A stretch of 64,000 nt of DNA from Amnibacterium sp. CER49 (GCF_029846255.1 NZ_JARVWQ010000002.1:1265473-1329472), one strand, 5' to 3'. Positions 44,190-53,034 are shown, counted from the first letter of the stretch. The notes: generated from the sequence alone by a model not told the origin. Numbers and translations are program-made.

Positions 44190-45476
44190 ATGAAGAACTG
44201 GTCGGGCACCTACGAGTTCACCGCGCCGGAGATCGTGGCCCCCGAGTCGGTGGACGAGCTGCGGCGCGTCGTCGCCGGCGCCCGGCGCGCCCGTGCGCTC
44301 GGCACGCGGCACTCGTTCAACGGCATCGCCGACACCGCGGGCACGCTGATCGACGTCATGAGCCTGCCCGAGGAGGTCGTGATCGACGAGGCCGCGGGCA
44401 CCGCGACCGCGTCGGGCAACCTGCGCTACGGGGTGCTCGCGCAGCACCTCGAGCAGGCCGGCTTCGCGCTGCACAACATGGGCTCCCTCCCCCACATCTC
44501 GGTCGCCGGCGCGATCGCCACCGGCACACACGGGTCCGGCAACGGCAACGGCAACCTCTCGTCCGCGGTCCGCGCGCTCGAGATCGTCGGCGCCGACGGC
44601 GAGCTGCGCACGGTGCGGCACGGCGACCCGGAGTTCCCCGGCTCGGTCGTCGCGCTCGGCGCCCTCGGCGTCGTGACGAAGGTGACGGTCGCGGTCCAGC
44701 CGCGCTACCTCATCCGGCAGGACACCTATCGCGGCCTGTCGTGGGACACCCTGCTGGCGCGGTTCCCCGAGGTGAGCGGCGGCGCCTACAGCACGAGCGT
44801 CTTCACCACGTGGGACCAGCCGCAGGTCGAGCAGATCTGGCTGAAGCGCCGGCTGACCACCGAGGACGAGTCGGTGCCCGACGAGTACTTCGGCAGCGCG
44901 CGCGACCAGCAGCCCGCCCGTGAGCTCGTGGCGGGCATCGACGAGAACCTCACCGAGCACGGGGTCGCGGTGCCCTGGCTGTTCGGGCTCCCGCACTTCC
45001 GGCTCGACGCGCAGCCGTCGAACGGCAACGAGATCCAGACCGAGTACTTCGTCGCCCTCGACGACGCCGGCGCCGCGATCGGCGCGGTGCGGCGACTCGC
45101 CGACCGGATCGCGCCGCTGCTCACCGTCACCGAGCTGCGCACGATGGCCGGCGACGACCTGTGGCTCAGCCCCGCCTCCGGCCGCGACTCGGTCGCGATC
45201 CACTTCACCTGGCGCAACCTGCCCGACGAGGTGTTCGCCCTGATCCCGGCGATCGAGGACGCCTTAAGGCCGTTCTCGCCGCGCCCGCACTGGGGCAAGC
45301 TCAACCGCTTCACCGTGGAGGAGCTGCAGGCGTCGTACCCGCGGCTCGGCGAGCAGCGCGACCTCGTGCTGCGGCACGACCCGGAGGGCAAGTTCCGCAA
45401 CGAGTACCTCGACGCCCTGTTCGGCTTTACCGCCGGCGGGGAGCGGCCCGAGGTCACCGCGTCGATGGGCGCGTGA
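44190..45476 (+). CDS. FAD-dependent alditol (xylitol) oxidase
   Basis: A 428-residue vanillyl-alcohol-oxidase-fold flavoprotein. GTRHSFNGIAD carries His41, the equivalent of the covalent-FAD histidine of Streptomyces AldO. The PP-loop and FAD region SVAGAIATGTHGSG is clear. AldO enzymes oxidise xylitol, sorbitol and other alditols at C1 with O2, giving the aldose and H2O2, so here xylitol would become xylose, the substrate of xylA. The ATG has AAGGAG upstream. It follows xylB by 70 bp and is probably in the same operon. Confidence 0.9.
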   Translation: MKNWSGTYEFTAPEIVAPESVDELRRVVAGARRARALGTRHSFNGIADTAGTLIDVMSLPEEVVIDEAAGTATASGNLRYGVLAQHLEQAGFALHNMGSLPHISVAGAIATGTHGSGNGNGNLSSAVRALEIVGADGELRTVRHGDPEFPGSVVALGALGVVTKVTVAVQPRYLIRQDTYRGLSWDTLLARFPEVSGGAYSTSVFTTWDQPQVEQIWLKRRLTTEDESVPDEYFGSARDQQPARELVAGIDENLTEHGVAVPWLFGLPHFRLDAQPSNGNEIQTEYFVALDDAGAAIGAVRRLADRIAPLLTVTELRTMAGDDLWLSPASGRDSVAIHFTWRNLPDEVFALIPAIEDALRPFSPRPHWGKLNRFTVEELQASYPRLGEQRDLVLRHDPEGKFRNEYLDALFGFTAGGERPEVTASMGA

Positions 45477-45514
45477 GCAGCGCGTTCCTCGGTGGCGTCT
45501 CGCAGCCGCGCGCG

Positions 45515-45520
45515 TAGCGT
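45515..45520 (+). promoter_or_regulatory. -10 box of a leaderless promoter
   Basis: TAGCGT, 7 bases before the GTG at 45528. Confidence 0.5.
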
Positions 45521-45527
45521 CGCCGCC

Positions 45528-46217
45528 GTGACCGCCCCCGCCCGCGCCGCCGGCGCTTCACCGCACTGGTCGCAGCCCGCGGTCCGCGGCGAGCACCGCT
45601 GGCCGGCGCTCAGCGCGATGATCGTCGTCATCGTGCTGCAGCTGCTGCTGCCCGATCGGCTCGCGATCGGCCCCACGTGGCTGCTGCCGTCGGCGGAGGG
45701 CGCGCTCGCGCTCGCGCTGCTCATCGCGAACCCGGTGCGCCTCGAGCGCGACACCGTGCTCATCCGGCGCCTCAGCCTGGTGCTCGTCGCGCTCATCAGC
45801 TTCGCGAACGGGATGAGCGTGTTCTTCCTCATCCACAGCCTGCTCACGCACCGGGCGACGAACGATCCTGGCGCTCTCCTCGCGTCAGGCGGCGAGATCT
45901 ACGTCACGAACATCGTCGCCTTCGGGCTCTGGTACTGGGAGCTCGACCGCGGCGGTCCGCTCGCCCGCGCAGCCGCAGAACGTGAGACGCCGTCGTTCCT
46001 CTTCGCGCAGATGACGGCGCCCGACGTCGCACCACCCGGCTGGCGGCCGACGTTCGTCGACTACCTCTATCTGAGCTTCACGAACGCGACCGCGTTCAGC
46101 CCGACGGACACGCTGCCGCTCGCCAGGTGGGCGAAGCTCCTCATGCTCGTGCAGAGCGCCTTCGCGCTCGTCACCGTCGCGCTCGTGGTCGCGCGTGCGG
46201 TGAACATCCTTCCCTGA
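45528..46217 (+). CDS. DUF1345-like membrane protein
   Basis: A 229-residue protein with four to five hydrophobic helices (about 28-48, 50-68, 80-105, 120-138 and 198-225). The segment DYLYLSFTNATAFSPTDTLPL (about 178-198) before the last helix resembles the pore-like end of DUF1345 proteins and of small ion channels. The N-terminal 25 residues are soluble. No enzyme motif. It stands after the alditol oxidase gene but has its own -10-like box 7 bases before the GTG. Function unknown. Confidence 0.75.
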   Translation: MTAPARAAGASPHWSQPAVRGEHRWPALSAMIVVIVLQLLLPDRLAIGPTWLLPSAEGALALALLIANPVRLERDTVLIRRLSLVLVALISFANGMSVFFLIHSLLTHRATNDPGALLASGGEIYVTNIVAFGLWYWELDRGGPLARAAAERETPSFLFAQMTAPDVAPPGWRPTFVDYLYLSFTNATAFSPTDTLPLARWAKLLMLVQSAFALVTVALVVARAVNILP

Positions 46218-46241
46218 GCACCGCGGGCTGCGCACCCCCGG

Positions 46242-46296
46242 CTGCTCCGGATCCTTGCCGCTCTGAGCGCGCCGAAGCGGCAAGGATCCGGAGCAG
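46242..46296. terminator. Perfect 21-bp inverted repeat between convergent genes
   Basis: The arms 46242-46262 and 46276-46296 are exact complements (core GGATCCTTGCCGCT with AGCGGCAAGGATCC) around a 13-base loop. It fills the gap between the DUF1345-like gene and tatD, which point at each other, so it can terminate both. It is the longest perfect inverted repeat I found in the window. Confidence 0.7.
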
Positions 46297-46300
46297 GCCG

Positions 46301-47305
46301 TCAGGCGTCGACGCCGAAGCGGCCCGCGTCCGCGCCGCGCGGCGGCTCGCTCGGCAGCGGCGGCTCGTCGCTCCACCTGCCGTAGACGGCCTCGGTGTTC
46401 GAGGCGATCTGCGCCGCGAGCATCGACGGGTCGGTTCCGAGCACCGCGGCCATCGCCCGCAGCGTGTGCGGGATCAGGTACGGGGCGTTCGGCCGCCCGC
46501 GCACGGGTACCGGCGCGAGGTACGGCGCATCCGTCTCGACGAGGATGCGGTCGCGCGGGGCGACCTCGAGCGCCTCGCGCAGGTTCTCGGCGTTCTTGAA
46601 CGTCACGGTGCCGGCGAACGACAGGTACCAGCCGTGGCTCGTCGCCAGCCGCGCCAACCCGGCGTCACCGGAGAAGCAGTGGAACACGGTGCGCTCGGGC
46701 GCGCCGACGCGGAGCAGGGTGTCGACGACGTCCTCGTGGGCGTCGCGGTCGTGGATCTGGAGGGCGAGGCCGTGCCGCTTCGCGATGGCGATGTGGCCCT
46801 CGAACGCCTCGATCTGCGCCGCGCGGCCGTCCTCGGCGGTGCGGTAGTAGTCGAGCCCCGTCTCCCCCACCGCCCGCACGCGCGGCCGGCCGGCGAGCTC
46901 GTCGATGACGGCCAGGGCGTCGTCGAGCCCGCCGCGCGCCTTCAGCTCCGGCGTCTCGTTCGGGTGCACGGCGACCGCGGCGAGCATCCGCGGCTCGATC
47001 GCCGCGATCTCGGCCGACCAGCGGCTCGTCGGCACGTCGGTGCCGACCTGGACGACGCCGCGGATGCCGACGCTCGAGGCGCGGTCGAGCTGCTCACGCC
47101 AGTCGAGCCCCTCCTCGCCGTCCGCGATCTCGAGGTGGGTGTGGTTGTCGTAGACGCCGACGCGCAGCGCCTCGGGCAGCGGCGGGTACGACAGGTCGCG
47201 GCGCGACGGGTCCGACTCGCGGCGCCGGATCGCGCCTCCGTCCTGCGGCTCCGGCTCGGAGAACCCGCCGGGCAGCCCGGCCGGCGGCCGGGGCGCATCA
47301 GGCAC
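46301..47305 (-). CDS. tatD: TatD-family metal-dependent hydrolase/DNase
   Basis: A 334-residue TIM-barrel hydrolase with an N-terminal extension of about 50 residues not found in most TatD proteins. Metal ligands: His55 and His57 in DNHTHLE, Glu in RAVGETGLDYY, further His residues in LALQIHDRDAHED and VFHCFSGD, and Asp in LVETDAPYLAP. TatD proteins are 3'-5' exonucleases or DNases in DNA repair and fragmentation. The GTG start lies 8 bases inside the metG stop region, so the two are coupled; metG-tatD is a conserved pair. Confidence 0.93.
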   Translation of the reverse strand: MPDAPRPPAGLPGGFSEPEPQDGGAIRRRESDPSRRDLSYPPLPEALRVGVYDNHTHLEIADGEEGLDWREQLDRASSVGIRGVVQVGTDVPTSRWSAEIAAIEPRMLAAVAVHPNETPELKARGGLDDALAVIDELAGRPRVRAVGETGLDYYRTAEDGRAAQIEAFEGHIAIAKRHGLALQIHDRDAHEDVVDTLLRVGAPERTVFHCFSGDAGLARLATSHGWYLSFAGTVTFKNAENLREALEVAPRDRILVETDAPYLAPVPVRGRPNAPYLIPHTLRAMAAVLGTDPSMLAAQIASNTEAVYGRWSDEPPLPSEPPRGADAGRFGVDA

Positions 47306-48884
47306 TCAGCGCCTCCTGCTCGATCCGCGGGAAGAGCGGCTCGAGCGTGCCCACCCGCGTGCCGGCGGGCAGCTGCCCCCAGTCGCCCGCGGCGCGGATC
47401 GGCTGCTGCAGCAGCGGGCCGAGCGCCGGCTCGGCGCCGAGCGCGGCCCAGAGCTTCGCGCAGGCCTTCGGGATCACCGGCGAGAGCAGCACCGCGAGCG
47501 CGCGGAGCCCCTCGGCGGCGGTGGCGAGCACCGCGTCGAGCCGGCCGGCGGCCTCCGGGCGCTTCGCGAGCGCCCACGGCTCCTCCTGCGTCAGGTAGAG
47601 GTTCAGATCGTCGACGATGCGCCAGATCGCGGCGACCGCGTCGTGCGGCGCCATCCGCTCGATCGCGAGGTCGGCCTCGATCGCCGAGGCGCGCACGACC
47701 TCGCGGATGCGGAGGTCGGACTCGCCCGCCTCCGTCGCCGCCGGCACGACGCCGTCTCGGTAGCGGCCGACCATCGCGAGCACGCGGGAGGCGAGGTTGC
47801 CGAAGCCGTTCGCGAGCTCGGCCTGGTAGCGCGCGGCGAGGTCCTCCCACGAGAACGAGCCGTCCTGCCCGAACGGGATCGCCCGGAGGAAGTAGTAGCG
47901 GAACGCGTCGGAGCCGAACGTGTCGGTGATCTGCGTCGGCGCGATGCCGGTGAGCTTCGACTTCGACATCTTCTCGCCGCCGACGAGCAGCCAGCCGTGC
48001 GCGAACACCTGCTTCGGCACGTCGAGGCCGGCGGCCAGAAGCATCGCCGGCCAGATGACCGCGTGGAAGCGGAGGATGTCCTTGCCGACGAGGTGCACCG
48101 CCGGCCAGCGGCGCGCGAAGGTCGCCTCGTCGCCGTCGTAGCCGATGGCCGTCACGTAGTTCAGCAGCGCGTCGAACCAGACGTAGACGATGTGCCGCTC
48201 GTCCCACGGCACCTTGACGCCCCAGTCGAACGTGGAGCGCGAGATCGAGAGGTCGGAGAGCCCCGACCGCACGAACTGCATCACCTCGTTGCGGGCGCTC
48301 TCCGGCTGCACGAAGTCGGGTCGCTCCTCGTAGAGCGCGAGCAGGCGGTCCTGGAACTCGCTCATCCGGAAGAAGTAGTTGCGCTCCTGCAGCAGCTCGA
48401 CCGGGATTGAGTGGATCGCGCAGACGAGCTGGCCCTCGAACCGGCCGGTGCCGGAGACGAGCTCGCTCGTCTGCTTGTACTCCTCGCAGCCGACGCAGTA
48501 GTAGCCCTCGTAGTCGCCCGCCTCGATGAAGCCGGTGTCGAAGAGGCGCTGCACGAAGGCCGCGACGCCACGCTCGTGGCGCTCCTGCGTGGTGCGGATG
48601 AAGTCGTCGTTCGCGATGTCGAGGGTCTCGAGCAGCGGCAGCCACGACTCGCGGACGAGCCGGTCGGCCCACTCGCGCGGCCCCATGTCGTTCGCGGTCG
48701 CGGTGCGGAGCATCTTCTGGCCGTGCTCGTCCGTGCCGGTGAGCAGCCACGTGTCGTCGCCGGCCTGGCGGTGCCAGCGGGCGAGCACGTCGGCGGCGAC
48801 CTCGGTGTACCCGTGGCCGATGTGCGGCACGTCCGAGGGGTAGAAGATCGGCGTCGTGATGTAGAAGGACCGACCCTCGGGCAT
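47298..48884 (-). CDS. metG: Methionyl-tRNA synthetase
   Basis: A 528-residue class I synthetase. HIGH motif at residues 21-24 (VPHIGHGYTEVAADVL), KMSKSKLTG near residue 302, and the zinc-knuckle region YCVGCEEYK in the connective domain. There is no C-terminal tRNA-binding extension, as usual in actinobacteria. The ATG at 48884 is preceded directly by GGAGGA, too close to be a ribosome-binding site; instead TAGACT lies 6 bases upstream, so the transcript probably begins at the ATG. It is first in a run with tatD. Confidence 0.97.
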   Translation of the reverse strand: MPEGRSFYITTPIFYPSDVPHIGHGYTEVAADVLARWHRQAGDDTWLLTGTDEHGQKMLRTATANDMGPREWADRLVRESWLPLLETLDIANDDFIRTTQERHERGVAAFVQRLFDTGFIEAGDYEGYYCVGCEEYKQTSELVSGTGRFEGQLVCAIHSIPVELLQERNYFFRMSEFQDRLLALYEERPDFVQPESARNEVMQFVRSGLSDLSISRSTFDWGVKVPWDERHIVYVWFDALLNYVTAIGYDGDEATFARRWPAVHLVGKDILRFHAVIWPAMLLAAGLDVPKQVFAHGWLLVGGEKMSKSKLTGIAPTQITDTFGSDAFRYYFLRAIPFGQDGSFSWEDLAARYQAELANGFGNLASRVLAMVGRYRDGVVPAATEAGESDLRIREVVRASAIEADLAIERMAPHDAVAAIWRIVDDLNLYLTQEEPWALAKRPEAAGRLDAVLATAAEGLRALAVLLSPVIPKACAKLWAALGAEPALGPLLQQPIRAAGDWGQLPAGTRVGTLEPLFPRIEQEALSA

Positions 48885-48890
48885 TCCTCC

Positions 48891-48896
48891 AGTCTA
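48891..48896 (-). promoter_or_regulatory. -10 box of a leaderless promoter (metG)
   Basis: TAGACT on the minus strand, 6 bases before the ATG at 48884. The gap is GGAGGA, which looks like a Shine-Dalgarno but abuts the start codon. Confidence 0.55.
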
Positions 48897-48989
48897 CCGG
48901 GGGCGTTTCGCCTGGTTACGGGGCGCCCACGTCGAGCACGCCGTCGCCCAGCCGGGTGCAGTGGCGACCTCCCGGTCCGCTGCGGCTGC

Positions 48990-49040
48990 GGTCGCGATTC
49001 GCGTCGGTTCGACGGCACCACAGCGACGCGAGGTGCGACC
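48990..49040. repeat. Imperfect palindrome, family shared with 54031-54080
   Basis: GGTCGCGATTCGCGTCG (48990-49006) is complementary at 14 of 17 positions to 49024-49040. The 21 bases from 48991 match 18 of 21 bases of the minus strand of the element near 54031-54080. It lies between metG and the VOC gene, where no coding sequence is seen. Confidence 0.45.
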
Positions 49041-49047
49041 GGACCCG

Positions 49048-49437
49048 TCAGATGCGGATCGTGCCGTCGTCGCGGATCGTCCAGCCCGGGTTGTGGGCGA
49101 CCTCCCACACGTGGCCGTCGGGATCCGCGAACGCACCCGAGGTGCCGCCCCACTCGGCGAGCGCGGCGGGTCGGACGAGGGCGCCCCCCGCCTGCTCGGC
49201 GGCGGCGAGCAGCGGCGCGACCTCGTCGGGCGTCCGCACGTTGTGCGCGAGCTCGACGCCCGGCCCCGCGGGCGACGGCAGCGCGGTCCAGAGCCCGAGC
49301 ACGAGGCCGCCGGCCTGGAAGAAGCACACCTCGTCGTCGGGCTGCTGGGGCTCGCCCCAGCCCATCGCCTCGTAGAAGGCCCGGGCGCGGGCGAGGTCGG
49401 CGACCCCGAGGGTCACGAGGCTGATGCGCGGCTCCAT
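49048..49437 (-). CDS. VOC-superfamily (glyoxalase-like) protein
   Basis: A 129-residue protein of two beta-alpha-beta-beta-beta modules: RISLVTLGVADLARARAFYEA (about 4-24) and, in the second half, TSGAFADPDGHVWEVAHNP (about 99-117), with the Glu of VWEV at the usual metal position. VOC proteins include glyoxalases, dioxygenases and antibiotic-binding proteins. No specific role can be given. CATGCT lies 6 bases before the ATG. Confidence 0.85.
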   Translation of the reverse strand: MEPRISLVTLGVADLARARAFYEAMGWGEPQQPDDEVCFFQAGGLVLGLWTALPSPAGPGVELAHNVRTPDEVAPLLAAAEQAGGALVRPAALAEWGGTSGAFADPDGHVWEVAHNPGWTIRDDGTIRI

Positions 49438-49469
49438 GAGGGCAGCATGCCCCCGCGGCGCGGACGGCG

Positions 49470-50777
49470 TCAGTCGCGACCCCACGCGTCGCGCTCGCGG
49501 CGGACGGCCTGCCGCGTCCGGAGCAGCCGCTCGAGCAGCGCGACGACCTCCGCACCGGGATCGTGGGCGGCGAACGCGCCGGCGAGCCGGCCCGCGGCGT
49601 GCCGGTACCGCGGCTCGGCGAGCACCTGGTCGACCGCCCGCCCCACGGCGTCGGAGGAGGGGTGCCCGGTGCGGAGGTCGATGCCGGCACCGGAGCGGGC
49701 GACGAGGGCGGCGATCGCCGGCTTGTCGAGGTCGCCGCCCGCGACGACGAGCGGCACGCCGTGCGCGAGCGCTGCGAGCACCCCGCCCCAGCCGCCGTTC
49801 GTGACCATCGCGTCGAGGCGCGGCAGCAGCGCCGCGTAGGGCAGGCGGCCGGCCACGTGCGCGTTGGCGGGCACCGGGAACGGCAGGGCGTCCCTCCCCG
49901 GCAGGCCGGTGGTGGCCGCCACCGTGACCTCCCGGCTCCCGAGCGCGGTGAGCGCGGGCCGGAGCAGGTCGGCCGGATCGATGTTCAGGGTCCCCTGCGT
50001 CACGTGGACGAGCGGGCGCCCCGAGGTGAGCGCCTCGTCCCACCACGGCGGCAGCGGCCCGCCCGGCTTCGGCGGGAAGGCGCCGACGAAGTGCACCTGC
50101 GGCGGCAGGTCGGATCGCGGCGGCTCGAGATCCGCGACGCCGAGCGCGAGCACGAGGAACGGCGAGAACCCCGCGTCGACGACGGTCCTCGCGCCGGGGT
50201 CGAGCCCGACCGCCTGACGGGTCTCGCGGTACGCGCGGGCGAGCGGACGGGTGAGGACCGTGAAGGCGCCGCGGAGCGCCGCGTCACGGATCCTGCCGAG
50301 GCGGCCCCGTGCGGGCGCGATCGGGAGGCCGGGTGGTGGCAGGTCGCGGCTCGGGATCACGAGCGGCACGACCGAGAGCGTCGCCCAGGGCGTGCGGAGG
50401 CGCTCCGCGGCGTGGCCGCCGCCGAAGCAGAGCGAGTCGCTCACCAGCACGTCCCACGGGCGCCGGCCGAACTCCTCGACGAGGTCCTCCACCTGCCCGA
50501 CGCCGGTGCGGATGAAGACGTGCTCGAGGTTCGCGAGCACGCCGCGCGGCCCGCGCCGGCCGACCTGCGGGAAGGTCGCGGGCAGGTCGTGCTCGTCGAA
50601 GTCGGGGGCGGCCCGCCACACCACCGGCAGCGCGCCGGCGGCGTCGACCGCGGACGCGTACGCGGCTCCGGTGTAGACCCGGACGGAGTGGCCGGCGGCG
50701 ACCAGCGCTTCGACGGCGCGGAGCGCCGGTGTCACGTGCCCGGCGAACGGCATCACCGCGACCAGGACGTCGGCCAC
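49470..50777 (-). CDS. GT1-family glycosyltransferase (MGT/UGT-like)
   Basis: A 435-residue GT-B enzyme. N-terminal acceptor domain begins VLVAVMPFAGHVTPALRAVEAL (about 4-25); the C-terminal domain has the donor-binding segment with MVTNGGWGGVLAALAHGVPLV (near 330-350) followed by KPAIAALVARSGAGI, a variant of the plant/macrolide UGT signature. It would move a nucleotide-activated sugar to a small hydrophobic acceptor such as a macrolide or lipid. No biosynthetic cluster surrounds it. A TAGACA box lies 6 bases before the GTG. Confidence 0.87.
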   Translation of the reverse strand: MADVLVAVMPFAGHVTPALRAVEALVAAGHSVRVYTGAAYASAVDAAGALPVVWRAAPDFDEHDLPATFPQVGRRGPRGVLANLEHVFIRTGVGQVEDLVEEFGRRPWDVLVSDSLCFGGGHAAERLRTPWATLSVVPLVIPSRDLPPPGLPIAPARGRLGRIRDAALRGAFTVLTRPLARAYRETRQAVGLDPGARTVVDAGFSPFLVLALGVADLEPPRSDLPPQVHFVGAFPPKPGGPLPPWWDEALTSGRPLVHVTQGTLNIDPADLLRPALTALGSREVTVAATTGLPGRDALPFPVPANAHVAGRLPYAALLPRLDAMVTNGGWGGVLAALAHGVPLVVAGGDLDKPAIAALVARSGAGIDLRTGHPSSDAVGRAVDQVLAEPRYRHAAGRLAGAFAAHDPGAEVVALLERLLRTRQAVRRERDAWGRD

Positions 50778-50824
50778 GGCGCCTGTCTACCGGAGTGCCG
50801 CCCGGCGCACCAGGCGCGGACCTC

Positions 50825-51205
50825 TCAGCCGACGAGCTGCAGCAGGTTCCCGCAGGTGTCGTCGAGCACGGCGGTCGTGACGGGGCCCATGGCGAGCGGC
50901 TCCTGGACGATCCGGACGCCGAGTGCACGGAGTCGTTCCGTCTCCGCGACCACGTCGTCGACCGAGAGCTGGGCGGCCGGGATCCCGTCGGCGACGAGCG
51001 CCTTCGTGAACGCCTTCGCGGCGGGATGCGCGTTCGGCTCGAGCAGCAGCTCGACGCCGGTGAGGTCCTCCGGCGAGACGACGGTGAGCCAGCGGTACTC
51101 CCCCGCCGGCACGTCGTGCTTCGCGACGAAGCCGAGCACCTCCGTGTAGAAGCGGCGGGCCTTCTCCTGGTCGTCGACGAAGACGCTCGTGACGCGGATG
51201 CGCAT
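50825..51205 (-). CDS. VOC-superfamily protein
   Basis: A 126-residue glyoxalase-fold protein. First module: RVTSVFVDDQEKARRFYTEVLG; second: VTTAVLDDTCGNLLQLVG with a Gln where many members have the metal-binding Glu. It has GGAGGGGAG about 6 bases before the ATG, a normal leadered start, unlike its neighbours. Similar small proteins are often annotated as bleomycin-resistance-like, but nothing here supports drug binding. Confidence 0.87.
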   Translation of the reverse strand: MRIRVTSVFVDDQEKARRFYTEVLGFVAKHDVPAGEYRWLTVVSPEDLTGVELLLEPNAHPAAKAFTKALVADGIPAAQLSVDDVVAETERLRALGVRIVQEPLAMGPVTTAVLDDTCGNLLQLVG

Positions 51206-51425
51206 CGCTCCCCTCCCGGTTCGTGCTGCCCAGTCTCCCGCGGAACCGCCGGCGGACACGGGCGGGGCGGGCGCGTGCCGCGGGATCGGCGCGAGGCGCC
51301 CAGGCAGCAGCAGGGGACGACATCCGACACGAGCGGGCGACGCCCGAGGGGTTCGACGACCTCGCCGGGATCGGATCGGCGGCTCCTGATTGACGGCGTC
51401 CGCAGCACCGGGCACGCTGCGAGCG
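51206..51425. other. 220-bp gap without gene
   Basis: The region between the divergent VOC and P-loop kinase genes holds promoters for both, in principle. I see a CACGCT box 7 bases before the kinase ATG, but no supported reading frame and no strong inverted repeat. Confidence 0.4.
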
Positions 51426-51887
51426 ATGCGCGTCCTGCTCACCGGCATGTCCGGCACCGGCAAGTCGACGCTCGTCGCCGAGCTGCGGGGCCGCGGGTTC
51501 GCCGCGTTCGACGCGGATGACGACGGCTACGCCGTGCCCGGCGCCGACGGGCGCTGGTCGTGGCGGGTCGAGGAGGTCCGCGGGCTGCTCGCGCAGCATC
51601 GGGACCAGGACGTCGTGTTCTTCGCCGGGTGCTCCGAGGAGCAGGGGCGTCTGCCGTTCGAGCGGAGGGTGCTGCTGACCGCGCCCGAGACGGTGCTCCT
51701 CGAGCGGCTGCGCTCGCGGACGACCAATCCGTACGGCCGCTCGGACCGCGAGCGAGCCCAGGTGCTGGCGGACCTGCGCGAGGTCGAGCCGCTCCTTCGC
51801 GCGAGCGCCGACCTCGTCGTCGACGCGACCGAGCCGGTACGCGCCCTCGCCGACCGGGTGCTCGCCCACGTGCTGGGCACCTCATGA
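51426..51887 (+). CDS. Small P-loop kinase/ATPase
   Basis: A 153-residue single-domain protein with Walker A GMSGTGKSTL (7-16) and an acidic FDADDDGY segment (about 30-37) as in shikimate and gluconate kinases. A second conserved phrase, VVFFAGCSEEQGRLPF (about 63-78), lies where such kinases bind substrate. The length is that of a minimal small-molecule kinase. Substrate unknown. The stop codon overlaps the MOSC gene by 4 bases (ATGA), and that gene overlaps the next VOC gene, so three genes are co-translated. Confidence 0.8.
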   Translation: MRVLLTGMSGTGKSTLVAELRGRGFAAFDADDDGYAVPGADGRWSWRVEEVRGLLAQHRDQDVVFFAGCSEEQGRLPFERRVLLTAPETVLLERLRSRTTNPYGRSDRERAQVLADLREVEPLLRASADLVVDATEPVRALADRVLAHVLGTS

Positions 51888-52612
51888 CGACGGCGACCGT
51901 GGCCCGCCTCTGGCGCTACCCGATCAAGTCGACCGCCGGCGAGGAGCTCGCGGAGGCCCGCCTCGACGGGCGCGGGCTCGAGCTCGACCGGGTGTGGGCC
52001 GCCTACACGGCCGACGGCGGCATCGCGAGCGGGAAGACGACGCGGCGGTTCCGGAAGGTCGAGGGGCTGCTGCACTGGCGGTCCGCGACCGGCGCGGAGG
52101 CGCCGCGGCTGATCGCGCCGGACGGAACGGGGTTCGAGGCGGGAACCGCGGCCGCGGACGACGCGCTCGCGCGCGCACTCGGGCAGCCGCTGGCGCTCCG
52201 CCGCGAGGCGGACGTGCCGCACCACGACGACAGTGCCGTGCACCTCGTGACGACCGCCGCGATCCGCGCCGTCGAGGGCCTCCTCGGCGCGCGCTTCGAT
52301 CCCGCCCGCGCCCGGGCGAACCTCCTGATCGACCTGCCCGGCGAGGGCTTCGTGGAGGACGACTGGCTCGGCGCCGAGCTCGCCGTCGGCGACGAGGTCG
52401 TCCTCCGGCTCGACGCGCCGATGGTGCGGTGCGTCATGGTGGACGCGTCGCAGGCCGGGGTGACGGTCGAGCGGCAGGCGCTGCAGGCGCTCGGGCGCGC
52501 GCACGACGTCGAGCTCGGGCTGCAGGCGTCCGTGGTCCGGACCGGCACCATCCACGTCGAGGACGTCGCCCGGCTCCTGCACCGGTCGCCGGGCGCAGGA
52601 TCGATGGCGTGA
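51884..52612 (+). CDS. MOSC-domain protein
   Basis: A 242-residue protein with the MOSC N-terminal beta-barrel (VARLWRYPIKSTAGEEL, about 6-22, and GLELDRVWAAY) and the MOSC core near the C terminus, with NLLIDLPGEGFVEDDWLG (about 145-162) and the conserved cysteine in MVRCVMVDAS. MOSC proteins bind molybdenum cofactor or sulphur carriers and occur in molybdoenzymes such as mARC and YcbX. It could be an N-hydroxylated-compound reductase or a sulphur carrier. Other molybdenum-cofactor genes lie 20 kb away. Confidence 0.87.
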   Translation: MTTATVARLWRYPIKSTAGEELAEARLDGRGLELDRVWAAYTADGGIASGKTTRRFRKVEGLLHWRSATGAEAPRLIAPDGTGFEAGTAAADDALARALGQPLALRREADVPHHDDSAVHLVTTAAIRAVEGLLGARFDPARARANLLIDLPGEGFVEDDWLGAELAVGDEVVLRLDAPMVRCVMVDASQAGVTVERQALQALGRAHDVELGLQASVVRTGTIHVEDVARLLHRSPGAGSMA

Positions 52613-53034
52613 CGACCTCCTCGCAGGGCTACGGCCCCGACCACGACACCGGCCTCGCGCTCGGCCTGCACCACGTGATGCTCGCGATCCCCCGCGGTTC
52701 GGAGGACCGGATGCGGCCGTTCTACATCGATCTGCTCGGCATGCTCGAGCTGCCGAAGCCGCCTGCGCTCGCGGCCCGCGGCGGCCTCTGGGTGCGGGGC
52801 GACGCCCTCGAGATCCACCTCGGCGTCGAGGACGGCTTCCGCCCGGCGAGGAAGGCGCACCCCGGCATCCGCGTCGGCGACCTGGACGCGCTCGCGGGGC
52901 GCTTCGCCCAGCACGGCGTGCCCGTGCGGTGGGACGACGAGAGCTTCCCCGGCCACCGGCGCTTCTACGCCGACGACCCCGCCGGCAACCGCCTCGAGTT
53001 CATCGCGCGGGACGGGTCCGCGCCCACCTGGTGA
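52609..53034 (+). CDS. VOC-superfamily (glyoxalase-like) protein
   Basis: A 141-residue protein with LGLHHVMLAIPRGSEDRMRPFYIDLLG (first module in two parts, about 18-44) and GHRRFYADDPAGNRLEFIAR (about 115-134), the last with the usual Glu metal ligand. His21 is the expected first ligand. It is the third gene of the kinase-MOSC-VOC operon, joined by a GTGA overlap. It may be a lactoylglutathione-lyase-type or dioxygenase-type enzyme; substrate unknown. Confidence 0.87.
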   Translation: MTTSSQGYGPDHDTGLALGLHHVMLAIPRGSEDRMRPFYIDLLGMLELPKPPALAARGGLWVRGDALEIHLGVEDGFRPARKAHPGIRVGDLDALAGRFAQHGVPVRWDDESFPGHRRFYADDPAGNRLEFIARDGSAPTW

